A stretch of DNA of 51,671 nt, taken from Microbacteriaceae bacterium (lineage in GTDB: Bacteria; Actinomycetota; Actinomycetes; Actinomycetales; Microbacteriaceae). Under the pieces are notes generated by a model. That model saw nothing but the letters and a program-made list of their open reading frames with translations, had not been told where the DNA came from and ran no database searches. Of this stretch, positions 14,179 through 22,051 are shown piece by piece. A program made the position numbers and the translations under genes. The stretch lies in assembly GCA_027490915.1 (NCBI GenBank), contig JAIXXG010000121.1, positions 1 through 51,671 on the forward strand, written 5' to 3'. How positions within the stretch are numbered: position 1 is the first letter of the stretch; each line of letters begins with the position of its first letter.

Positions 14179-15537
14179 CTAAGCGTTCGCCCGGTCCTCG
14201 TTGTACACGTCGGGGATGCCGTCGCCGTCGAGATCGACGGTCTCCTCGGCGACCAGGCGCTTGTAGCGACGGTTGCGCGACCCGAGCAGGATGACCGCGA
14301 GCACCGCCGCCAGCAGCGAACCGAGCAGGATGCCGACCTTGCCGACATCGTCGAGCGCGGTGCCCTGCCCGAAGCTCAGCTCGTTGATGAGCAGCGAGAC
14401 GGTGAAGCCCATGCCGGCGAGAAGAGCCAGCCCGACGAGGTCGATCCACGCGACGCCGCGGGGCAGCGAGACACCGGGGATGCGCGTGACGAGCCAGGTC
14501 GCCGCCGTGATGCCGATCGTCTTGCCGAGCACGAGCCCCGCCATGATCCCGAGAGCGAGCGGGCTCGTGACCGCTTCGACTAGACCGTCCCACCCCCCGA
14601 CTGCGACTCCCGCCGAGAAGAAGGCGAAGACCGGAACCGCGATTCCGGCGCTGAGAGGGCGGTAACGGTGCTCGAAGGTCTCCGCGAGCCCCATGCGCTC
14701 GCCGAGACCGTCCTCATCCCCGCCGCGCGCCCGCACCGGCACGGTGAATGCCAGCAGCACGCCGGCGACCGTGGCGTGCACGCCCGACTCGAACATGAAG
14801 AACCACACGATGACACCGATCGGCAGCAGCACGAACCAGGCCGCCGTCGTGCGGACGCGGAAGAACTCCTGGTAGCGCTGCGCGATCAGGCCGTAGACGG
14901 CCACACCGATGAGTGACGCGAGCAGGTACCCGGGCTGCAGATCGGTCGTGTAGAAGAACGCGATGATCGTGATCGCGATGAGGTCGTCGACCACCGCGAG
15001 GGTCAGCAGGAAGGTGCGCAGCGCGAGCGGCAGGGCGGTGCCCACGACGGCGAGCACCGCGAGCGCGAAGGCGATGTCGGTGGCGACCGGGATCGCCCAG
15101 CCCCGCTGCACCTCCGGACCCTCCGCCCGCACGATCGTGAGGAAGATGACCGCCGGCACGATGACGCCGCCGACCGCCGCGACGACGGGCACGAGGGCCT
15201 TGCGCGGATCGCGCAGCTCGCCCGCGACGAACTCGCGCTTGAGCTCGAGCCCGGCGAGGAAGAAGAAGATCGCGAGCAGGGCATCCGCCGCGAACTTGCC
15301 GACGGAGATCTCCCACGAGAAGGCTCCGAACGAGATCTCGAGATACGTCGACCGCAGCCCGAAGTAGCCCTCGGCGAGCCCCGTGTTGGCGGCGATGAGG
15401 GCGAGCACGGTCGCCGCGAGCAGCAGGAAGCCGCCGACCGTCTCACGGCGGAGGATCCGCTCGATCCAGAGCGACTCGCGATAGCGGCGCGCGGGGGCGC
15501 TGAGAGGGGTGGATGCGGGCTCGAGGTCGGTCGCCAT
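14179..15537 (-). CDS. nhaA: Na+/H+ antiporter NhaA with an EF-hand-like C-terminal tail
   Basis: This 452-residue membrane protein exchanges sodium for protons. NhaA signatures are present: [37 protein letters not shown], and AVVDDLIAI with the two ion-binding aspartates. GVALLL-type late helices ([19 protein letters not shown]) follow. The start at ATG 15,537 has AAAGG eight bases upstream. The last 18 residues carry DLDGDGIPD (435-443), a DxDxDGxxD calcium-binding loop that NhaA normally lacks; it recalls dockerin or thrombospondin type 3 loops. The gene lies between zapE and amt on the same strand. Confidence 0.95.
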   Translation of the reverse strand: MATDLEPASTPLSAPARRYRESLWIERILRRETVGGFLLLAATVLALIAANTGLAEGYFGLRSTYLEISFGAFSWEISVGKFAADALLAIFFFLAGLELKREFVAGELRDPRKALVPVVAAVGGVIVPAVIFLTIVRAEGPEVQRGWAIPVATDIAFALAVLAVVGTALPLALRTFLLTLAVVDDLIAITIIAFFYTTDLQPGYLLASLIGVAVYGLIAQRYQEFFRVRTTAAWFVLLPIGVIVWFFMFESGVHATVAGVLLAFTVPVRARGGDEDGLGERMGLAETFEHRYRPLSAGIAVPVFAFFSAGVAVGGWDGLVEAVTSPLALGIMAGLVLGKTIGITAATWLVTRIPGVSLPRGVAWIDLVGLALLAGMGFTVSLLINELSFGQGTALDDVGKVGILLGSLLAAVLAVILLGSRNRRYKRLVAEETVDLDGDGIPDVYNEDRANA

Positions 15538-15569
15538 GACGGTGCCTTTCGGGGTCGCGGGGTCGTGGG

Positions 15570-15594
15570 CTCCCCGGGCGACGGCCGCGGGGAG
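15570..15594 (-). terminator. Hairpin after zapE
   Basis: CTCCCCG (15,570-15,576) pairs perfectly with CGGGGAG (15,588-15,594) around an 11-base loop, between the zapE stop and the nhaA start on the same strand. Confidence 0.5.
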
Positions 15595-15627
15595 GCCGAC
15601 CAGGCTTCCCGGCGCTCCGCTGCCAGT

Positions 15628-16668
15628 CTACGAGGTGGTCAGGGCGATCATCCGCGAGACGGCCCGGAGGTACTTCTTGCGGTAGCCGCCCGCGAGCATC
15701 TCCTCGGGGAAGATCTGGTCGAGCGGCACGCCCGTCGCGAGGATGCGCACCTGCGCGTCGTACAGCCGATCGACGAGAGCGACGAGCCGCAGCGCATCGG
15801 TCTGGTTGTCGAGCACGCGCACGCCGCGCAGACCGATCGCGCCCAGCCCCGCGATGAGCCCGACGTACCGGCTGGGGTGCACCGTCGCGAGGTGACGCAG
15901 CACATCGTCGAACGCGTCCACCGTTACGCCGCCGGTCTCCGCGGCGATCCGTGCGTCGAACTCCTCGTCGCTCAGGCTGACGGCATGACCCTCGATGTCG
16001 CGCTTGCGGTAGTCCTCGCCGTCGATGCGCACGGTCGTGAAGCGGTCGGCGAGCGCGTGGATCTCGCGGAGGAAGTCCTGGGCCGCGAACCGACCCTCCC
16101 CCAGCGCGTGGGGCGGGGTGTTCGAGGTCGCGGCGATGCGCGAACCGCTCGCAACCAGCTCGCCGAGCAGTCGCGACATGACCATCGTGTCGCCCGGGTC
16201 GTCGAGCTCGAACTCGTCGATCGCGATGAGCGACGCGCCCCGGAAGTGCGCGACGGCCTCCCGATAGCCCAGCGCGCCCACGATCGCCGTGTACTCGATG
16301 AACGTGCCGAAGTATTTGCGACCGCGCGTGCGATGCCACAGCGCGGCGAGGAGGTGGGTCTTGCCGACGCCGAAGCCGCCATCGAGGTAGATGCCGGGTC
16401 GGGCGACCGGCGCGGCCGGCCTGCGCGAGAACAGCCCGCGCGGTGCGGCGATCGTCTCGCTCGAGAACGTCCGCATCGCCTCGACGGCCTCCGCCTGCGA
16501 GGGGTACCGTGCGTCGGGCACGTAGTTCTCGAGGCTCGCCTCAGCGAACTGCGGCGGCGGGGTCAGGTGACCGACGAGCTCGGCGGCCGTCATACCGGGC
16601 TGGCGATCGATCAGCCGTGCGATCGTCGTGGTCGGCTCCACCGTGGTCTCCACTCTGTCGCAGGGCAT
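15628..16668 (-). CDS. zapE: Cell division protein ZapE (AFG1-like ATPase)
   Basis: This 346-residue P-loop ATPase has Walker A GGFGVGKTH (about residues 97-105), Walker B with LIAIDEFELDDPGD, the sensor ATSNTPP, and DRFTTVRIDGEDYRKRDIEG. This is the ZapE/AFG1 plan at normal length. In proteobacteria the protein associates with the divisome; in actinobacteria its role is less clear. The ATG at 16,668 is used, but in-frame GTG codons 5 and 9 residues later are possible. It is divergent from the reductase gene. Confidence 0.88.
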   Translation of the reverse strand: MPCDRVETTVEPTTTIARLIDRQPGMTAAELVGHLTPPPQFAEASLENYVPDARYPSQAEAVEAMRTFSSETIAAPRGLFSRRPAAPVARPGIYLDGGFGVGKTHLLAALWHRTRGRKYFGTFIEYTAIVGALGYREAVAHFRGASLIAIDEFELDDPGDTMVMSRLLGELVASGSRIAATSNTPPHALGEGRFAAQDFLREIHALADRFTTVRIDGEDYRKRDIEGHAVSLSDEEFDARIAAETGGVTVDAFDDVLRHLATVHPSRYVGLIAGLGAIGLRGVRVLDNQTDALRLVALVDRLYDAQVRILATGVPLDQIFPEEMLAGGYRKKYLRAVSRMIALTTS

Positions 16669-16743
16669 CTCGGGGCGGTGGTCTCGAGTCTACCGACCCG
16701 CTCCCCCCGCGAATCCTGACCGCCGCCTCGTCGACCCCCTCGC

Positions 16744-16749
16744 TACGCT
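16744..16749 (+). promoter_or_regulatory. Leaderless -10 box (TACGCT)
   Basis: TACGCT is followed by six bases and then the GTG at 16,756. No Shine-Dalgarno exists, so transcription likely begins at the start codon. Confidence 0.55.
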
Positions 16750-16755
16750 GACCCC

Positions 16756-17532
16756 GTGCCCGCCGCGACCAGCCCCGAGACCCCGCTGCTGCGTCGCGCG
16801 CTCCCGGCGCACGGCACGATCGATCCGTCGACTCCGGATGGCCGCTCCACCCTCCTCGACTGGTACACGCTCGGCACCCCGGCGCACCTGCGGCTCACCC
16901 TGATCTCGACGCTCGACGGCCGTGCCGCCGGCCCCGACGGCACCTCGGAGACGCTCACGTCGCGCGTCGACCGCACCGTGCTCGGGGTCATCCGCGAACT
17001 GAGCGACGCGGTGCTCGTCGGGGCGGAGACGCTGCGGCGCGAGCCCGCTCTCGTGCCCCGCGCGCGACCGCTCGTCGTGCTCACCGCGAGCGGACAGCTG
17101 GAGGGGCTGAGGCCGCCGGGCACCGCTCCCCGGCCGACCGTGCTGGTCGTGTCGACGCCCGACGGAGCCGCGCGGGCCGCGGCCGAGCATCCGTGGGTCG
17201 AGACCGTCGCGTTCCAGGGGCACGGCGATCGCCTTCCGCTGCCCGCCGTGCTCGACGCCCTGCGCGCGCGGGGTCTGCACCGCATCACCGCCGAGGGCGG
17301 GCCGGCGCTCGCCGGGGCCCTGGTCGCGCAGGGACTCGTCGACGAGCTGTGCCTGACGATCGCCCCCCGCATCGGCGGGAGCGCCCTGCCCCTGCTCGGG
17401 CAGCTCGAGGGCGGGCAGGAGGGTGGGCTGTCGGCGCCGCTCAGCGCGGCGCAGCTCCGCCAGCTGCTGGTCGACGACCACGGGGCGCTGTACGGGCGCT
17501 GGACCCTGACCGCGCGGCGCCCGACCCCGTAG
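16756..17532 (+). CDS. RibD C-terminal-domain pyrimidine reductase family protein
   Basis: This 258-residue protein consists of the dihydrofolate-reductase-like RibD_C domain. LTLISTLDGRAAG lies at the substrate/NADPH site, ELSDAVLVGAETLRRE follows, and ITAEGGPALAGALVAQGLVDELCLTIAPRIGG carries the late glycine-rich loop. Such stand-alone proteins lack the deaminase half of RibD. They are annotated as pyrimidine reductases, though many are not proven to act in riboflavin synthesis. The start GTG is leaderless (TACGCT six bases upstream). Its last 92 bases overlap antisense with the hydrolase gene. Confidence 0.88.
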   Translation: MPAATSPETPLLRRALPAHGTIDPSTPDGRSTLLDWYTLGTPAHLRLTLISTLDGRAAGPDGTSETLTSRVDRTVLGVIRELSDAVLVGAETLRREPALVPRARPLVVLTASGQLEGLRPPGTAPRPTVLVVSTPDGAARAAAEHPWVETVAFQGHGDRLPLPAVLDALRARGLHRITAEGGPALAGALVAQGLVDELCLTIAPRIGGSALPLLGQLEGGQEGGLSAPLSAAQLRQLLVDDHGALYGRWTLTARRPTP

Positions 17533-18715
17533 CCTCGGCGGTGACGCTCAGACCCAGCTCGTCGAGCCAGGCCCGGATCGCTCTCTCCCACCGCTCGGGG
17601 TCGTAGTTCCAGAGCTTGGTGTGCCGGGCCCGCGTGAAGCGCTCCAGTCGAACGACGTCGGGCCGCGCCGCGGCCAGCGCGACACTGCCGTCGCTCGGCA
17701 CGAACCCGTCGTCGTCGCTGTGCAGCACGAGCATCGGCACCGGCACCTCCGCCGCACGGGCCACGACGTCCAGCCGCTCGAAGTCGATCGGCGCGGCGAG
17801 CCCGACGAGGGCCGAGCCGCGCGTGGATCCGAGCAGGGCGAGCGCCGCATCCCGCACCGCCGGCGGAAGGCTCACAGCCGAGGCCTGGAACCGCAGCACC
17901 CCGACCCAGTCGACGACTGGCGACTCGAGCACCACACCGACGACGTGCGCCGCGAGAGGCGAGCGCAGCAGGCACTGCAGCACCGTGGCGCCGCCCATCG
18001 ACCACCCCATCAGCACGATGCGCGTCGCACCGTGCTCGAGCGCGAAGGCGATCGCCGCCTCGATGTCGCGCCACTCCTCGCCGCCGAGCGCGTAGCGGCC
18101 GTCGGCGCTCGCCGGGGCGTCGCCATCGTTGCGGTAGCTGACGAGCAGCGCCGAGAAGCCCGCCGCACGGAAGACCGGCACGGCCCGCAGCGGCTCGGCG
18201 CGCGTGACACCGCGCCCGTGTACGGCGATCACCCAGGGGGTGCCCGCTGCGCCGCCCTCCGGCGCGATGAGCCACGCCGGTGCGACGCCGATGGGCGTCT
18301 CGATCCCGACCTCGGAGTGGAGCAGACCGAGATCAGCGGGCGTCGAGTACCACCACGCGCTCCATCGGGCGGCGGATGCCCGCTCGAGGTCTCCCCGCTC
18401 GACGCTCACCAGGCGGCGCAGCACGGTGCGCTCGTCGAGGCTGATGATGTCGCCGACGCGCGCGTGGCCCCGGTCGTCGTCGAACCGCAGGCTGTAGCGG
18501 CCCGCCACCTCGGTGTCGGGCGTGCGCCCGAGCAGGATCGTGCCGGCCGCGCGATCGACCGCGAAGACGGGGATGTCGAAGGGGCGGCGGCGGGGAGGCG
18601 TCACGACGTCGCGGGCGACGCGCAGCGCCACGAGCATGCCCCCGACGGCGCCCACGAGCGCCGCACCCGCGACGGCGACGGCCACTCGACCCGCAAGACC
18701 GCGACTGCTCCTCAC
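17441..18715 (-). CDS. Membrane-anchored alpha/beta hydrolase
   Basis: The 424-residue protein starts with an N-terminal membrane helix (VAVAVAGAALVGAVGGMLVAL). A roughly 110-residue specific domain follows, and then an alpha/beta hydrolase fold: WVIAVHGRG as oxyanion region, nucleophile in GWSMGGAT, acid in LHSDDDGFVP, and histidine in TRARHTKLWNY. The catalytic triad is complete. The substrate is unknown; esterase or thioesterase activity is likely. The Ser/Arg/Ala-rich last 30 residues lie antisense to the reductase gene. The GTG start has TAAGGT six bases upstream. Confidence 0.85.
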   Translation of the reverse strand: MRSSRGLAGRVAVAVAGAALVGAVGGMLVALRVARDVVTPPRRRPFDIPVFAVDRAAGTILLGRTPDTEVAGRYSLRFDDDRGHARVGDIISLDERTVLRRLVSVERGDLERASAARWSAWWYSTPADLGLLHSEVGIETPIGVAPAWLIAPEGGAAGTPWVIAVHGRGVTRAEPLRAVPVFRAAGFSALLVSYRNDGDAPASADGRYALGGEEWRDIEAAIAFALEHGATRIVLMGWSMGGATVLQCLLRSPLAAHVVGVVLESPVVDWVGVLRFQASAVSLPPAVRDAALALLGSTRGSALVGLAAPIDFERLDVVARAAEVPVPMLVLHSDDDGFVPSDGSVALAAARPDVVRLERFTRARHTKLWNYDPERWERAIRAWLDELGLSVTAEATGSGAARSGSSARTAPRGRRPAAGGAAPR

Positions 18716-18721
18716 ACCCTC

Positions 18722-18727
18722 ACCTTA
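18722..18727 (-). promoter_or_regulatory. Leaderless -10 box (TAAGGT)
   Basis: On the minus strand TAAGGT is followed by six bases (GAGGGT) and the GTG at 18,715. This supports the hydrolase start. Confidence 0.55.
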
Positions 18728-18782
18728 GGGGGGTGCGGCGGGCTCGCGGCGAGTCTCGCGCGCGCAGACGCGCAACTGCACC

Positions 18783-18788
18783 TAGTCT
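18783..18788 (+). promoter_or_regulatory. Leaderless -10 box (TAGTCT)
   Basis: TAGTCT, then six bases, then the GTG at 18,795. No Shine-Dalgarno is present. Confidence 0.55.
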
Positions 18789-18794
18789 GCACAC

Positions 18795-19394
18795 GTGCCT
18801 CCCGCATCACCCGCCGGGCAGTCCCCGCAGTCCGTCTTCGACGGGATCGTCGCCTCGATCGAGCGCGCCGTTCTGCGCCCCGAGCTGGAGGTCTCGACGA
18901 TCCCGGCCCCGTCGGGCCTCGCCCCCTTCGCGCACGCGCTCGCGGCGGATGTGAATCCGGCCCAGCACGCCGACGACTCCGATCTCGGAACGGGGCGCCT
19001 GGTCGTGCTGTTCGACCCGGAGGCCCCGGAGGGCTGGGGCGGTCCGGTGCGGGTGATCTGCTACGCCCAGGCACCGCTCGAGACCGAGATCGGGCTCGAC
19101 CCCTTCGTCTCCGACGTCGCGTGGTCGTGGCTCGTCGACGCGCTCGCGACCCGCGGTGCCCAGTACACGGCCGCGAGCGGCACGGCGACGAAGGTGCTCT
19201 CGACGGGGTACGGCGAGCTCGCAGCCCAGGGCAGCGGCGCGCAGATCGAGCTGCGTGCCTCGTGGACCCCGCTCGAGCTCGACCTGGCTGCGCATGTGGA
19301 GGGCTGGGCCGAGCTGCTGTGCATGGTCGCGGGCTACCCGCCGACCGCCGACGGGGTCACGGCTCTGCCGCGACGACGGGGGTCGCGTGGCTGA
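18795..19394 (+). CDS. DUF3000 family protein
   Basis: This 199-residue protein belongs to an uncharacterised actinobacterial family (DUF3000), recognised by VFDGIVASIERAVLRPEL, then strands around GRLVVLFDPEAPEGWGG, VSDVAWSWLVDAL and ELRASWTPLE..AHVEGWAELLC. It is cytoplasmic and has no known activity. It overlaps the RNase D gene by eight bases, an arrangement conserved in actinobacteria as I recall, suggesting a shared process. The GTG start is leaderless. Confidence 0.9.
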   Translation: MPPASPAGQSPQSVFDGIVASIERAVLRPELEVSTIPAPSGLAPFAHALAADVNPAQHADDSDLGTGRLVVLFDPEAPEGWGGPVRVICYAQAPLETEIGLDPFVSDVAWSWLVDALATRGAQYTAASGTATKVLSTGYGELAAQGSGAQIELRASWTPLELDLAAHVEGWAELLCMVAGYPPTADGVTALPRRRGSRG

Positions 19395-20769
19395 GCGTCC
19401 TCCCATCTCCGACCCGTTCACGGTGCCGGAGGAGTTCCGGGTGCCCCCGCCCGCGCGCGCCCGCACCCGGAGCGCTCCGCCACCGTCCGCTGAACCGGAC
19501 CCGCAGAGCGCACCGGAGCCGGAACGCGCGCCGGAGCCGGATGCGGCACCCGCACTCCCCGCGGCTCGCCTGGCCGTGCCGCCCCACGTGATCGACTCCG
19601 ACGACGAGTTCTTGGCCGCGGTCGCGACCCTGGGCGACGGTGTCGGCCCGGTGGCCGTCGACGCCGAGCGCGCGAGCGGCTTCCGGTACTCGCAGCGCGC
19701 CTACCTCATCCAGGTGTTCCGCCGCGGGGCCGGCACGTTCCTGTTCGATCCGATCGCGATCTCGTCCTTCCAGGCGCTGCAAGGAGCGATCGGAAACGAG
19801 GAGTGGGTGCTGCACGCGGCGAGCCAAGACCTGCCCTGCCTGCGCGAAGTGGGTCTCGAGCCCGCGAGACTGTTCGATACCGAGCTCGGTGCCCGCCTGG
19901 CCGGGCTGCCGCGGGTCGGCCTCAGTGCGGTCGTCGAGGAGACGCTCGGGCTGCACCTCGCGAAAGAGCACTCGGCTGCCGACTGGTCGACGCGGCCGCT
20001 GCCCGAGGCCTGGCTCGCCTACGCCGCCCTCGATGTCGAGCTGCTGGTGGATGTGCGCGACCGCATCGCCGAGCTGCTCACGGCGGCAGGCAAGGCGGAG
20101 CTCGCCGCTCAGGAGTTCGCCGCCGTGCTCGAGCGGCCCGCGGCCGTGGCGCGCATCGATCCGTGGCGGCGCCTCAGCGGGCTGTCGACGGTGCGGGGTC
20201 AGCGCGCTCTCGCCGTGGCCCGCTCGCTCTGGTTCGCCCGCGACGCCTACGCCCAGGAGGTCGACACCGCGCCGGGCCGCCTGCTGCCCGACGCCTCCAT
20301 CGTCGCGGCAGCCCGGGCACCGCTCGCGGCGAAGCGCGACCTCGCGGCGCTCAAGGCGTTCACCGGCCGTGCGAGCCGCTCCCAGCTCGACCGCTGGTGG
20401 GCGGCCATCGAGGAGGGCCTCGCGAGCGAGGACCTCCCTCCGGTCCGCAGCGGCGAGGAGAGCATCCCGCCCCCGCGGTCGTGGGCCGATCGCGACCCGG
20501 AGGCCGACCGCCGCTACCGGGCCGTGCGCCCGCGCCTGCAGACCATCGCCGACGCGCTCGCCCTGCCCGTGGAGAACCTGCTCACCCCCGAGCACGTGCG
20601 CCGAATCTCCTGGCGACCGCCGGCGGAGGCGACCGCGGAGGCGGTCGCCGGTGCCCTGGCGGAGCTCGGGGCGCGGCCCTGGCAGATTGACGCAACCGCA
20701 CAGGCGATCGCCACTGCGTTTGTGGAGGCGCGCCAAGAGCCCGACGAGGGCGACGAGGGCGGTTCGTAG
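19387..20769 (+). CDS. rnd: Ribonuclease D-like 3'-5' exonuclease with HRDC domain
   Basis: This 460-residue protein has a Pro/Ala-rich head (about 20-60), a DEDD exonuclease domain and HRDC-type helices. Exonuclease motifs are VAVDAERASGF (Asp, Glu), HAASQDLPCL with the second Asp, and YAALDVELL with Tyr and the last Asp. The HRDC region lies around 230-310, and a second helical domain ends the protein. It should trim RNA 3' ends. The GTG start at 19,387 overlaps the DUF3000 gene; the frame is open further upstream but overlaps too much. Confidence 0.88.
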   Translation: MAERPPISDPFTVPEEFRVPPPARARTRSAPPPSAEPDPQSAPEPERAPEPDAAPALPAARLAVPPHVIDSDDEFLAAVATLGDGVGPVAVDAERASGFRYSQRAYLIQVFRRGAGTFLFDPIAISSFQALQGAIGNEEWVLHAASQDLPCLREVGLEPARLFDTELGARLAGLPRVGLSAVVEETLGLHLAKEHSAADWSTRPLPEAWLAYAALDVELLVDVRDRIAELLTAAGKAELAAQEFAAVLERPAAVARIDPWRRLSGLSTVRGQRALAVARSLWFARDAYAQEVDTAPGRLLPDASIVAAARAPLAAKRDLAALKAFTGRASRSQLDRWWAAIEEGLASEDLPPVRSGEESIPPPRSWADRDPEADRRYRAVRPRLQTIADALALPVENLLTPEHVRRISWRPPAEATAEAVAGALAELGARPWQIDATAQAIATAFVEARQEPDEGDEGGS

Positions 20770-20808
20770 GAAGACGCAGGGCTCCCCCGGCCGGTCGACC
20801 CCGCTCCC

Positions 20809-20814
20809 TAGGCT
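20809..20814 (+). promoter_or_regulatory. -10 box of the fadA-fadB operon (TAGGCT)
   Basis: TAGGCT lies about 35 bases before the thiolase start. The same hexamer precedes lpdA (47,158) and the E2 gene (48,662). Confidence 0.4.
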
Positions 20815-20849
20815 GAGCGCAGACCAACAACCCCCTGGGAGGCAGCATC

Positions 20850-22049
20850 GTGGCTGAACGAGCCGACGTCGTATTCGTGGATGGAGTCCGAACCCCGTTC
20901 GGTCGGGCCGGCGAGAAGGGCATGTACTGGAACACGCGCGCGGACGACCTCATCGTCAAGGCCATGATCGGCCTGCTCGAGCGCAACCCCTCGCTGCCGA
21001 AAGACCGCGTCGATGACGTCGCGATCGCGGCGACGACGCAGCAGGGCGATCAGGGGCTGACCCTCGGCCGCACCGCGGCCATCCTGGCGGGCCTGCCCCT
21101 GAGCGTGCCCGGCTACGCGATCGATCGCATGTGCGCGGGAGCAATGACCTCCGTCACGACCACCGCGGGCGCGATCGCGTTCGGCGCCTACGACGTCGCC
21201 ATTGCCGGCGGCGTCGAGCACATGGGCCGCCACCCGATGGGCTTCGGCGCCGACCCGAACCCGCGCTTCCTCGCCGAGAAGCTCGTCAGTGCGGATGCCC
21301 TCAACATGGGCCTCACCGCCGAGCGGCTGCACGACCGCTTCCCACAGCTCACCAAAGAGCGCGCTGACCGGTTCGGCATGCGCAGCCAGCAGAAGGTGGC
21401 CGCGGCCTACGCGGCGGGCAAGATCCAGCCCGACCTCGTGCCCGTCTCGATCCGCAGCGAGCAGGGCTGGGGCCTCGCGACCAGCGACGAGGGGCTGCGC
21501 CCCGAGACGACGATGGAGGGCCTCGCCGGGCTCAAGACGCCGTTCCGCCCACACGGGCGGGTGACCGCCGGTAACGCCTCCCCCCTCACCGACGGCGCGA
21601 CCGTGAGCCTGCTCGCGAGCGCCGACGCCGCGAAGGAGCTCGGGCTGTCGACCAAGATGCGCCTCGTGAGCTTCGCCTACGCGGGCGTCGCCCCCGAGGT
21701 GATGGGCATCGGCCCGATCCCCTCCACCGAGAAGGCGCTGAAGAAGGCCGGTCTCACGATCGACGACATCGGCCTCTTCGAGCTGAACGAGGCCTTCGCC
21801 GTGCAGGTGCTGAGCCTGCTCGACCACTTCGGCATCGACGACGACGACCCGCGGGTGAACCCGTGGGGCGGCGCGATCGCCCTCGGCCACCCGCTCGCCA
21901 GCTCGGGCGTGCGCCTCATGATCCAGCTGGCGCGCCAGTTCGAGGAGCGGCCCGACGTGCGCTACGGCCTCACCGCGATGTGCGTCGGCCTGGGCCAGGG
22001 CGGCAGCGTGATCTGGGAGAACCCGCACTACATCGGAAAGAAGGCTTGA
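20850..22049 (+). CDS. fadA: Acetyl-CoA C-acyltransferase (thiolase, beta-oxidation)
   Basis: This 399-residue thiolase cleaves 3-ketoacyl-CoA with CoA in the last step of beta-oxidation. It carries the acylated Cys95 in DRMCAGAMTS, GGVEHMGRHPMGF, NEAFAVQ, His347 in GHPLASSG, and Cys378 in CVGLGQGG, so all catalytic residues are present. The GTG start has GGGAGG seven bases upstream. It lies two bases before the fadB-like gene, giving the classic multienzyme pair. Confidence 0.93.
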   Translation: MAERADVVFVDGVRTPFGRAGEKGMYWNTRADDLIVKAMIGLLERNPSLPKDRVDDVAIAATTQQGDQGLTLGRTAAILAGLPLSVPGYAIDRMCAGAMTSVTTTAGAIAFGAYDVAIAGGVEHMGRHPMGFGADPNPRFLAEKLVSADALNMGLTAERLHDRFPQLTKERADRFGMRSQQKVAAAYAAGKIQPDLVPVSIRSEQGWGLATSDEGLRPETTMEGLAGLKTPFRPHGRVTAGNASPLTDGATVSLLASADAAKELGLSTKMRLVSFAYAGVAPEVMGIGPIPSTEKALKKAGLTIDDIGLFELNEAFAVQVLSLLDHFGIDDDDPRVNPWGGAIALGHPLASSGVRLMIQLARQFEERPDVRYGLTAMCVGLGQGGSVIWENPHYIGKKA

Positions 22050-22051
22050 TC

